Shown here: piece by piece, positions 11,780 through 21,814 of the stretch
How the letters are laid out: each line of letters starts with the position of its first letter
Position numbering within the stretch: position 1 is the stretch's first letter
Source: Paralichthys olivaceus
Taxonomy: Eukaryota > Chordata > Actinopteri > Pleuronectiformes > Paralichthyidae
NCBI RefSeq assembly: GCF_024713975.1
Contig: NC_091094.1
Coordinates: 28,358,501 to 28,422,500, forward strand
Direction: 5' to 3'
Length of the DNA stretch: 64,000 bases
Notes under the pieces: generated by a model
What the model was told of the DNA's origin: nothing
Seen by the model: the letters and a program-made list of their open reading frames with translations, nothing else
The model's database searches: none
Position numbers and translations under genes: made by a program

Positions 11780-13238
11780 ATACAGGTATCAACAACCGGC
11801 CTAGAAATTAAAATATCATTTATAGTTCTAGGATTTGCCAATTATGTATGTTTGTATGTCATTATTATCAGTTTTTTACACGTTTTAAACAGACTGACAT
11901 GGTCTGCACCAACACCCCCCCTCAGTACCCTCATGTGGTCACGTCTGCCCTGTGACGGTTGGGAGAACTACAGGCTATCTGGACTGGATTCTGCTGCTAA
12001 GGAGAAAACAACTTTATACAATACATTTTACAATAACGTTACAGTTTTACTCTTCACATTTACTCCACTCATCGCGAAAACTGCGGCCGTATCAATGAAT
12101 AAATCGGTCTCCTCAATCTGAAATCCAGCTAGCTAACTTAGCTAATGTTAGAGGACCTTGCAGGTTGGGTGCTACAACATGGTTAGAAGTGTTTTCTTGT
12201 GCTTCTCTCCTGCGACTAATTTAAAACGTTGTTGATACATTCTTCGCGATATTTTTTATTTTTATCATGTGCTCTATGAATGTGGATATATTAAAAGCAA
12301 CAGTGACTCGCGAGGAATGGAGCTAATACACATGAAGCGACCAGGTCACCGCAGTCTGTGAAACAAATAAAACACCCGTTGTCTTTTATTATGAAGAAAA
12401 CCATGAGGGTAGAATTTGCGCTTTTATTTTGTAAACAGGAAGTGAACCTCGCCTCGCTAACGTCATAGCTCACTTCAAACCGCCGTAACTCTGTTTTCAA
12501 TGACTATAGCGCCGGAAACATCAAGTTTTAAAGCTTCTTCGTGTGAGAAAGTCTCCGTTCAGTTCCTCGTTGTGCCGCCAGTTTATCCAAATAACGCTTG
12601 TTTGCACATTTGCTCCGACGAAGTCCAGACCGGCCGCACCTGTAGCGGAGCGGCGGAGCAGCCCAGCCGGTCTGCTGAGGTGATCTGCGGTCAAAACTTC
12701 GCCGTCATACCGGTAGAAGAACACGAGCCGATTGATTCACCTGCAGCTTGTTGGAGATTACACGTGGGCTGGATAGCTTCGTGTTGTAAGATAAATATAG
12801 GTCTCATAGATGAAAATAAACATCTGTGGCAGCTACGTTAGCTTATTTGAATGAAAGATGTAAAATGTAAATAGTTGGCTCCGAGATTCTCCCGTTTTGC
12901 AAGGGGGGCGGGTAGGGGAAACACTGTAATCGTTTTGAATCGGTGAACAAAGAGTTTATGAGAAAGTATATTTTAAAATATCTCCTCATCATAGCCAAGG
13001 CTAGCTAAGCTGGAGTAGCTCTATGGTGGTAAATGGTTGAATAATGACATTTAAGTTACTGTTTGCCTTATTGTTTGTCATTTCCTGATATTGAATTTAG
13101 CCTTTGCGCAGTCACCCTTGCAGCTCATCCAGGTGTCAGATTCTGTGTCACTTTTGACGGCTGAAAGACTGAAAAACTGATCTAGAGTGATCCAACTTTA
13201 CCTGTCCATGACTTGTGATGTTTTTTCGTGCCTTCCAG
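11780..13238. promoter_or_regulatory. Shared 5-prime region of two divergent genes
   Basis: This stretch separates the minus-strand transposase from the plus-strand SAM gene. The part at about 12.49-12.78 kb is the richest in CpG. A consensus donor GTAAGA follows 12784 and an acceptor TTCCAG precedes 13239, so an untranslated first exon ending at 12784 is plausible for the plus gene. The 113-codon open frame at 12500-12841 looks like chance. This is inference from layout. Confidence 0.35.
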
Positions 13239-13797
13239 GAGCAACTAAAAGGGCCTTAACATCATGGAGGAATTGGATGATGTTACTGTTTCAGTTCTAA
13301 ATGGTATGTTTAGGTGTTGCTGCATGCTACATAATATTGATGTGTATTACCATTTAACTGAATTATTGATTATGAATGATGATACTGATCTCAGAAACAA
13401 AATGTATTTCAGCTATTTTGCTATCTCAAAACTCCAAGTGACTATTTTTTTATTTAGATTTATTCTTAGATAATAGATGGAATAACACTTACACTGCAAT
13501 TGGACTTTATTTACCTTGTCAAGTTGAGTAGTGCTAAATGTATAGGTAATAAATGGTATATGGTTTTTAATTCTAAAAGGTTTGTTAATGATTTGACTTT
13601 GTTTACAGCTGCCAACATAGATGAGGCCTTACTCCACACCCTCAGTCGGGATGATTTAAGAGACCTTTTTCCTGGGCCAGAGAACTTTCTCAGGAGGAAA
13701 CAACTGTGGACTCTTATTAGCCAAGAGGTCAGTGTTTGCCTACTTGTTTTGTTTTGTTTTGTTTCTAAAAAAAAAAAACCTAGCACAACACATGTTG

Positions 13798-14092
13798 TGC
13801 CATGGTTTGTCTCCAATTCCTTGTCCATGTCCTGTTTTATTTTGAAGTTCCATGTCTTGTCCCTCCTCTGTGAGTACCTTGTGTGTCTCACGTGTATGCG
13901 ATTGCCCCACCTCTGTCTCGTTTCCTCATGTATTTGACCTCAGCGTTTTCCCGGTTTTGTCCTTTGTTGGTTCGTCTGTGTCCATGCCCTGTGTTCCTGT
14001 GGTGCCTCCGTGAGTTAATAAACTAGTTTTTGTTTTACTGCACTAGTTTTTGTGTCTGTCTGCATCAGGGTCCAGTTACCTAAACCGTAACA
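13798..14092 (+). repeat. Solo LTR, 295 bp, with TSD TGTTG
   Basis: The segment starts TGCCATGG and ends GTAACA, with the 5-bp repeat tgttg immediately before (13793-13797) and after (14093-14097). An AATAAA lies in taataaactag near 14015. TG...CA ends plus an exact 5-bp duplication identify a solo LTR. It sits in the intron between the SAM exon and exon 3 of the gene around it. Confidence 0.85.
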
Positions 14093-15728
14093 TGTTGTTT
14101 CTAATTGTGTCATTCACCTTGTAATAATTGTGTTTTGATTTTTTTTCTGAGGATGAGAATGCCACTTTACCAGACAAAGCTGGCCCAGGTGAAACAGTAA
14201 CTGTGTCATCACTTCAAGGATCACCTCCAGTATCCCCCCACACATCCACTCCTGTGTTGAAGAAAACCCCAAAGAAAACCCTACAGCTTCCTAGTCCTCC
14301 AGAATATGTGATCTACACAGACACTGAGTTGGAACCAGCTCGTAAGCACCATTTTGAGATGGCCTGCACTGGTAGAGAGGGGGAATCTGCCATGTCCAAA
14401 GAGCTGAGATGCAGGCTGGTGAGGAACACTGTTACCAGCATGATTTCAATCTTGAGAGCAAGTCACCAAGGAGAGGAGCTCCGGTACCCTTCAGAGCATG
14501 AGGTCACCGCAATGGCTAAGAGACTAGTGGAGTATTATCCCATGCTACAGGATAAAGATGAACCCATCAAACATGTAAGTGATGACAATTTTAGCCATAT
14601 TATCTTCTTGAAAAGTTATTTTTTTTAAAGTTATGTGATATTCAAAATATTTTTTCAATAAGTGGCTTTTTTCACCACAGATGAGCATGTACAGTTATCT
14701 TCAGAAGAGAATTCTGAATGTGAAGTCCCCACAGAAGAGGAAGGGGCCAAGACCAGAGAGAAGCAGTTCAACCAAAAGACGTCACATTGACTTCTCTCCA
14801 AGTGACCAGGGAGAAGATTAGGATGCAGACTCAAGTGGTGGATCAACAATTCTTTTGCCACCTAGGGGCAGTTCTGAAGACGACAGTTCAGGTGAGTGAA
14901 AATGTGTAATTTTGGCAATAATGATGGACACGAAGGCTAGGTAATACTATCATAGTTTTGTATATAATGATATATTACAGGTATTTAAACTTTACATTGA
15001 AGTTATGATTAGGCTTTGATGTATTGTGATGTGACAGTATTTTCACTTATTTGATTCCATTGTGTAAAAATTAAAGTACAACAATCAAAATGTTATGTTT
15101 GCTGGCTTAAACCTGTCGTATCACTCAGATGACATGTCCAATACCTGTTGCTGATTTGTATTTCCTTTTAGCGGACAAAGATAGTCTGGCAGCACAGGCC
15201 AGGCATTACAAGACTCTGCAGGAGATGTACAAGAAACCAAAACCCAACCAAGAGGCTGTCTGCCAGATCCTTGACCTTGAGTTTCAATTAAGAAGAGCCT
15301 TCATTGACAGTGGCATTCTGAAAGAAGAGGACAGACCAGCAAAGAGTGTCATCATGTAAGTGATGCACTTGTTGTTTTTGGCTTCTCCACAAAGCTAGCA
15401 TTGTTGCAGATTTTAACACTTATTTGCATTGCAGGTGATGGATGAGCTGCGGCGGATTCTGGCTAAGGACAACAGCAAGTTCATAAATGAAGTAAAGAAG
15501 AGACGGGCCGACTTCTGCTCCATGGTGCAGTTTTATGGTGTTTGGAGGAAAGTGTTGAAGCCACCCATGAGCCTGGGTGCAGGTAAGTCATTTTGCTGTC
15601 TTTAATACATGTAGCTGTTTCAACAGACACAATTAATAGAACTCTTGTCAATGCATAACGCTGATTAAATGATAAAAGAATGACAGTGTTGTTCATTGCA
15701 AAGCATTTTCTATTACCTCACCATAACC

Positions 15729-15957
15729 ATGGGGCAGTGGTGGCCTAAAGGTTAGGATCAATCTGGGTGGGGAAAGTGAAAAAACAGCACTTGTCCCTCC
15801 CTCATTACCACCTGAGCAACTGCTCAGTGGCTGGCAGTGAAGACTGTGGTTGTACTGGGCAGCTTCCAGGTATGAGTGTGTAACTGTGTGAATGTGCTCA
15901 GGGCGTTCCTGCAAAAGAGAGTCTCAGTAAACTTACCCTGAATAAATAAAGGTTACA
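15729..15957 (+). repeat. tRNA-type SINE
   Basis: The start gggcagtggtggcctaaagg looks like a box A head of a teleost tRNA-derived SINE. The body and the AATAAATAAAGG-type tail are also typical. It lies in the intron before the last SAM-gene exon seen. Confidence 0.5.
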
Positions 15958-16739
15958 ACAAACAACCAAAAACTCATAGATGCTGGCTAACTTTGAACTA
16001 AAACGTGTTTATTCTGTTCTAGTGGAATCCAACATTGCCTTGTTCAGGGCACTACCCACACTCTTCCCCTCACAGTCTGCACCACCTAAGAAGATGGGAC
16101 AGGCCAGTGAGGCATTGCTTCATGTCCTTCAGGTGAGTTTGTTCATATTTTGTTAAGAATTCATTGTCTAAAATGTCCCAAGTGTTTAGTGGCACACACT
16201 CTTTAAACAGTGACTGAGGCACAAGTTATTTTCATGATTTCTTTGCCTGGCATGAATGTCTGTCCAGCATGTAAACTTCATAATCGTCTTGGTGATGTTT
16301 TAAAGAATGGAAGCTTGCTGTCTATTTTTGCTCATGCATAGTTTTTCCTTGACTACCATGTTCTGTCTCATATAATGAGATTGAGATATTTCATTGTTAT
16401 CAAAGATAATGAGGTTATAGCCTCTGTTACCTCTGAGTTTCAGAGGTTGATTTTGCAAACATGTTATAATGATAGTAAACATTGTAAGGAATCTGCAGGA
16501 ATTCTGCAAGCACTTTAAATAAATGCTGTTAACAATATTCTCTGTGTATGATTTTAAATGTATTGATTTAAGATAAAAGCTAATCATAACTCTTGAATTA
16601 AGAAGAATCAGCTTCTTAAGCAGATCTGGAATTATGTTTTTTTCACTCAATTTGAGTAAGAAACAAAAGGTGAAATAAGAATTGAAAAGCTAGTTTGGAG
16701 ATTATTTGACTTGCATACAGTACTTGGAACGAGTGTTTC

Positions 16740-16918
16740 ACTACTTATTTTAAGATATTTCTCACTTGCCTAATATGTATTTATTTTTTCTTATTTCAAG
16801 AAATCTTACCAAGTGTGATTATCTTACTGCACTGGCAGATTATTTCACTTAATTTTAGTCTATATCTGCTCAAACCAAGTATTTATTTCATATATTAAAA
16901 CTATTCATTTTTGCAGTG
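16740..16918 (+). mobile_element. Right terminus of CACTA-like element
   Basis: The sequence ends ATTCATTTTTGCAGTG at 16918, so on the minus strand the terminus begins CACTGCAAAAATGAAT, a CACTG-type end. The preceding 170 bp hold repeated short words (cttatttcaag, caagtat, cttgcctaat/cttaccaag), as expected for subterminal repeats. Sequence to the right is unrelated and matches the duplicated segment at 19.68 kb, so this edge is a true junction. I did not find the matching left end; it may have been lost near 9.2 kb. Confidence 0.65.
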
Positions 16919-16924
16919 TTTTGG

Positions 16925-17731
16925 TTTGTTTTTCCCTCCGTCATGGAGTGACGGTTCTTTATTATTGAAAGAATTATCTTACTGCCTAATTTTGGATAAT
17001 TCTTCATTTGATCAGTGGGGTCAAAGAGGGTTCACAATAAAGCTTGAGTTAACAGTCAAACCTCTGCATCTGAGTCCTCCTTCTAGTCCAGGCCTGACAG
17101 ATGCTATCCACCTTTCTTTTGATTTCTTCTGGTTTTCCTCCTTTAGAAGCTACGATTGTGCTGTCACCTCTCTTGTATGTTTCTAGATAATTTCCTCCTT
17201 ATTGACCCATTTTGGAAAGGTGGATGTTCCTTCCTCTTTTTAAACATGAAAATAGAAACAAAAAAGATGGAGTTCTTTTTCCCTATTTGTTTTATTGAAA
17301 GCTATATCAAAGCATTCTATGAAAGTGTTATTTAATATGTAAATGGTATTGCTGTACATAAAATAAAATATGAGTTTTGATGTAATTTTCTGAAATAGTT
17401 TGTGCTATATATTTGTTGAGACTCTAATGTTTCTTGTGAAGCCACTTTCCCAATAACCTGTGTGTTCCAATCTAAAATCATAATTATACTAACACTCTTT
17501 CAGTATAACTATGAAATGCCACCATTGTATCTGAAAATGTTCAGATATAAGTTTCACTGAAAATCATCCATCCACCTACAAATTTAATTACGTTTTAGTT
17601 ATGTCTGTCTGTATGTAGAACACATCTCACAAACTTACCTTAACTGCTTCACACATCACATGTATATTGTAAATTGCAGTGCTAATTTCAGTCCAATTCG
17701 GACATGTGATATATTCAATATTAATAAAAAC
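16925..17731 (+). repeat. Duplicated segment, copy A
   Basis: This aligns base by base, with small indels, to 19677-20477 (copy B). Shared words include attattgaaagaattatctt and ctgagtcctccttctagtcc. Copy A has about 50 bp near 17475-17530 that B lacks, and it lacks about 40 bp that B has near 19765-19805. The left edge of A is the CACTA-like terminus. The homology ends at the word aataaaaac in both copies. Confidence 0.9.
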
Positions 17732-18195
17732 CACTTTGAGCAGATATCTCCCGGTTTGTTCCACAAAACACGAGGACACAAGGAGGTTAAAGGGAATAAC
17801 TGAAAGAAAGTTTTTAATGAATAAATATAATAACATTTTCCAAATTTTACTTTGTCATATAGAACATTGAACTGATAAGCATTACATGGTGCCACAACCC
17901 CTTACATCTTTCACTTAATAGTAAAAATATTGACAAAAGCTGCTTAATGCAGAATTGAATCTTGAGAATCTTTTATTAAAAATCTTGGAAGATCAGTTCA
18001 TGGTCATAAAGGGATTAAAGGTATGACTATTTAGGAAGATCGTTGGTACCAATTGGTACTTCAAAGGAGGTCCACGTAATAAAGAGCCATTTGTTATGCA
18101 TTCAGTCACTCTGTGCATTACCTGTGCATTAGACAGACCTGGTTCATTCAGACGTATTGTGAAATATCACTCTGCTGCAATTTACAAAAGAGATC

Positions 18196-18999
18196 ATGCC
18201 AAAACGCCCGAGATTTAAAGCCATAAAGGACCATAAGGGCCTTCCACGTTGTGATGAACTACAAGCTCCACCTGATGGCACAATCACCAACAAGTGGAAA
18301 GCAAAGAAAGAGAGACAGAAGATCAATCGTGAGAAGGCTGATAGGATAAATGGTCCTGAACAGTTTCTGTTGACCAGTGAGAAGCAGTCCCGTTCTGATG
18401 ACACGATCGCCACCAAGGGGAAAGGAAAGACGGAAAGAAAGAAAAACAATCAGCTAAAGGCTATGAGGATTAACAGCTCTAAAAATGTGAATGACACCAT
18501 CTCAAGAAATGGGATAGAGGTCTCCATCCTTGAGACCAAGGAGGAGGGTCTGTCCGAGAGGCTCACGCAGGCCACAAGTGAGTGGCAGAAGTATGAGGAG
18601 GAAAATCTCTCTCAACTCAATGATGAAAAGAAACAACTGGAAGAGAAAAGGAGGGGAATGGAAGAGGAAGAGAAGGAACTGCAGGAGAACAAGAAACAAC
18701 TCAATGAGCAAAAGAAAGAGCTTGATGAGCAGAGGAAACTAATGGAGGAAGAGTTGAAAGAACTTGATGAGAACAAGAAACAACTCAACGAGCAAGAGAA
18801 AGAGCTTGATGAGGAGAGGAAACGAATGGAGGAGGAGGAAAAGGAACTCCTTGAGTACAAGAAACAAGTGGAAGAGCAAAAGAAAGGGCTGGATGAGGAG
18901 AAGAAGAAGAAGAAGCAACGTCTTTGGAGTTACATTAGAAAGAAATGTAACAGATTTAAGGGCTGCTGGTTCTTCAGCTGTTGGGCAGCAGCAGCCTAG
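18196..18999 (+). CDS. Intact single-exon coiled-coil protein, 267 aa
   Basis: I do not recognise a named gene. The N-terminal 100 residues are basic and contain a repeated motif of the form D-[GD]-T-I...KxKxERxKxN...KAxRIN, seen at about residues 27-52 and 68-93. Residues from about 135 to 240 form one long Glu/Lys/Gln coiled coil. Within it an 84-nt unit is repeated in exact register at 18679, 18763 and 18847; each unit is 28 residues, or four heptads, with the word KKQ[LV]xEQxKxLDE. The C-terminus turns aromatic and Cys-rich (RKKCNRFKGCWFFSCW) before the stop. The frame is open throughout while its neighbours are decayed repeats, and it lies between the two copies of a duplicated segment. 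It could be a lineage-specific gene, a captured gene fragment or an accessory ORF of a repeat. Low-complexity composition limits any homology claim. Confidence 0.5.
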   Translation: MPKRPRFKAIKDHKGLPRCDELQAPPDGTITNKWKAKKERQKINREKADRINGPEQFLLTSEKQSRSDDTIATKGKGKTERKKNNQLKAMRINSSKNVNDTISRNGIEVSILETKEEGLSERLTQATSEWQKYEEENLSQLNDEKKQLEEKRRGMEEEEKELQENKKQLNEQKKELDEQRKLMEEELKELDENKKQLNEQEKELDEERKRMEEEEKELLEYKKQVEEQKKGLDEEKKKKKQRLWSYIRKKCNRFKGCWFFSCWAAAA

Positions 19000-19200
19000 T
19001 CCATAGAGACCTAGCTTGGGAACCAGAGGGTGGCCAGTTCAAGTCCAGCATGGACCAAAGGATGAGAGGTGGACTGGTAGCTGGAGAGGTGCCAAAAAAT
19101 GAGTGTAAAAAGAATTTGGCATTGCTGTTTATGGTGGATCCTGTGGAAGCCAGGTCTGTTTGTATCCACATCTCCAATTTCCAGCTTCACACCCTCCATT
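18990..19200 (+). repeat. Possible tRNA-derived SINE
   Basis: The sequence agcctagtccatagagacct then ccagttcaagtcc resembles box A and box B (GGTTCRANNCC) of a tRNA-derived SINE. It directly follows the coiled-coil frame and may supply its last codons and 3-prime end. Confidence 0.4.
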
Positions 19201-19216
19201 AATGATATTAAGATAA

Positions 19217-19891
19217 TGTAACACCACGGTGAGGTTTGTCTTGGGTTTTTGTCTCGTGACTTCCTGTTTTATTTAGAAAATTAACTCTCCTTTCGTTTGA
19301 GGTCACTTGCCCTCCCTCATGTGTCACCGCTCTGATTTTCTAATCATGTCCACCTGTTGCATTACCTTCATGTGTATTATAGTCTGCGTCTCCCTTTGTC
19401 TTGTGCCTGAGTGTACTGTTTCGTCCATGCACCCCAGCCAGTCGCCACAGTTCATGTTGTCTCTCAGCCTAGGAGTGATTTTTTGGTCTAGTTAAGTTCG
19501 TAGTGAGTAGTAGAGCCTCAGTTTTTTAGGAGTACGTTTTCATTTGGTCTTTTTTTGAACCGAGTTTTGTTTTCCTAATTAGGGGGTGTGTTGAGTTTAT
19601 AGTTCTTAGCCCTTTTTTCTGTTTTCCTCCAAGTGGAGTGATTTTCTGTTTCATACATTTCTCTTTTTTCTTGTTGTTTTGTTTTTCCCTCTGTCACTCC
19701 GTGACGGGTTTTTATTATTGAAAGAATTATCTTCCTGCCTAATTTTGGAAAATTCTTCATTTGATCTGCTTCATTTCATAGCCTGTTATTTTGGGTCACT
19801 CTGTCAGAGGGGTCAAAGAGGGTTCACAATAAAGCTTGAATTAACAGTCAAACCTCTGCATCTGAGTCCTCCTTCTAGTCCAGGCCTGACA
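19217..19891 (+). repeat. LTR-like segment of about 675 bp
   Basis: The segment starts TGTAACACC and ends GGCCTGACA, with AATAAAG near 19828. The flanking bases (gataa and catgc) do not form a duplication. Its 3-prime third is also present in copy A (16925-17101), where the CACTA-like element replaces the rest. It may be a rearranged solo LTR. Confidence 0.45.
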
Positions 19892-20477
19892 CATGCTATC
19901 CACCTTTCTTTTGATTTCTTCTGGTTTTCCTCCTTTAGAAGCTACGATTGTGCTGTCACCTCTCTGTTTCTAGATAATTTTCTCCTTATTGACCCATTTT
20001 GGAAAGGTGGATGTTCCTTCCTCTTTTTAAACATGAAAATAGAAACAAAAAAGATGGATTTCTTTTTCCCTATTTGTTTTATTGAAAGCTATATCAAAGC
20101 ATTCTATTATAGTGTTATTTAATATGTAAATGGATTGCTGTACATAAAATAAAATATGAGTTTTGATGTAATTTTCTGAAATAGTTTGTGCTATATATTT
20201 GTTGAGACTCTAATGTTTCTTTTGAAGCCACTTTCCCAATAACCTGCGTGTTCCAATCTAAAATCAAAATGTTCAGATATAAGTTTCACTGAAAATCATC
20301 CATCTACATACAAATGTAATTACGTTTTAGTTATGTCTGTCTGTATGTAGAACACATCTCAAAAAACTTACCTTAACTGCATGTATCGCATGTATGTTGT
20401 AAATTGCAGTGCTAATTTCAGTCCAATTCAGACATTCAGACATTCAGACATGTGATATGTTCAATGTTAATAAAAAC
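19677..20477 (+). repeat. Duplicated segment, copy B
   Basis: This is the partner of 16925-17731. It contains the end of the LTR-like segment plus about 590 bp of shared flank. After aataaaaac it continues into an unrelated dispersed repeat. Confidence 0.9.
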
Positions 20478-21320
20478 AAGGGCTGCGAAGCATCCCTGAG
20501 CGGGCCCGAGCACCTGAAGGACCTGAATCAGTTGCCGGGGAGGGCAGGGGGGGACCCCAATAAACGGCTGTGTGTTATATGCATTTTGCGCACCGTGGGA
20601 AGGATAAACGCTTCACTTCCAGCATCCGTCACACAACTGCGAAACCAAGCCCACCAATCACACATCATGGTCCATGCCATCAAGTGCAGACCACATGGTG
20701 ATACTTCTATGTAAATCGAATTTAAAGTTGTAAAACGAGGCTTACGTCCCTTTGCCTATCAATACATACAGACTAATAGATCCTTTCAGGTCAGGGCTCT
20801 GATGAAGCCTGACCAATTTGAGACCAATTGGACAATGTACAGTGGAGTTAAACACTACTTCCTGTTTCATGGTGATTCAGTTGGTGGCACCATGACCCTT
20901 AGCTGTTCAGGCATGGACTCTGATTATTGGTTTACATTTTGATGTCAATTGGACAATGCACAGTGGAGTTATGACAACTTTGTCTCCTTTGTCGAAGAAT
21001 TACCCTTCGCTGCAACTCAATTTTACATGGTTTGAGGAAATGTCAAAATTCTGACCATGTTCTTATAGCTTGTCTGAGCTCATTTGAGGTGTACATTGTA
21101 AAGTAGCCAGCAGCAGTGCCTCAAAGGATAAAACATTTTCACTGTGATCGTGTGAATGGGTTTTGAGGCTGTTTGGACAATGCACAGAGGAGTTATAATA
21201 AATCCCTTTTTATGGCGTTAAAGTTGATCTGATGAAAGCTCTAGGAGAAGTTTGTTTCAAATACAACACGTGTAATTGGTCAAAAATGGCCGACTTCCTG
21301 TTTGGTCTAGCGTATTAATC
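20478..21320 (+). repeat. Dispersed repeat with a recurring 25-bp word
   Basis: The word ccaattggacaatgcacagtggagtta recurs with small changes at about 20826, 20946 and 21171. The 5-prime part (gggaaggataaacgcttcacttccagca) is one I associate with multi-copy fish sequence. There is no credible protein. The element class is unknown to me. Confidence 0.4.
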
Positions 21321-21479
21321 CAAGAGAGTTTTTGTTTATAATGGATATACAAATATAAAACAAAAAACTGAAAGGTAAATGAAGATGAGATCTCAAATAA
21401 TTCTCAAAATGAGAAATCAACACATTTAGGTCATTTAATATGATTTATTAAACATGTTTAAAATACATGTACAGATATG

Positions 21480-21814
21480 ACTAAAACAAAGCAAGACTTT
21501 AATACATAAAAAATCTTTGGGTTTGGCCGTTGGACTGGGGGATGATATCCAGAAGAAAGACTGACATTGATAGCAAGAGCTGAACAGAAGGCTTTCCATA
21601 CCTGGGATGTAAACATAGGGTCTCCTGTCGGACACAATGTCAATGGGTATGCCGTGCAGATGGAACACATGGGAAACCAGTAGGTCCGCCGTTTCCCTGA
21701 AGGATGGGAGCTTGGAGAGAGGAATGAAGTTAGCAGCTTTGGAAAATCTATCAATTAATGTGAGGATGACTGAGTTACCATTTGATGGGGGAAGGCCAGT
21801 GAAAAAGTCTAGAA
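21480..21814 (-). pseudogene. Ty3/gypsy integrase fragment
   Basis: The minus strand reads [29 protein letters not shown], then a stretch ending [11 protein letters not shown]. These are the first two Asp-containing blocks of a gypsy integrase core. A remnant of the third block follows before the frame is lost near 21.48 kb. The upstream part of the gene is cut at 21814, where a hAT element begins. Confidence 0.8.

Larger units (their letters stand above)
13264..16132 (+). pseudogene. SAM-domain gene of a transposon (SAMD3-like family), decayed
   Basis: Spliced exons with good GT-AG sites are seen at 13264-13303 (start MEELDDVTVSVLN), 13609-13727, 14152-14574, 14681-14891, 15172-15355, 15435-15582 and 16023-16132. 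Exon 2 encodes the second half of a sterile alpha motif (TLSRDDLRDLFPGPENF). Exon 3 has a Ser/Pro linker and then a conserved helical block (RNTVTSMISI, YPSEHEVTAMAKRLVEYYPMLQ). Later exons encode a basic segment and a helical block (DELRRILAKDN...DFCSMVQFYG). An in-frame TAG at 14819-14821 cuts the product to about 240 residues. The phases of exons 15172-15355 and 15435-15582 do not fit: the junction reads ATG TGA. The final exons are not found. Fish genomes carry many SAM-domain copies of this kind beside transposases. The gene lies between a transposase and a CACTA-like terminus, so it is probably the second gene of that element. Confidence 0.7.

Noticed and set aside
12500-12841. 113-codon plus-strand open frame as a gene
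   Set aside because: It has no family motif and lies in the CpG-richer divergent promoter region. An untranslated first exon is a better explanation.
18502-18860. Minus-strand Leu/Ser/Phe-rich frames as membrane proteins
   Set aside because: They are the reverse reading of the Glu/Lys-rich coiled-coil repeat.
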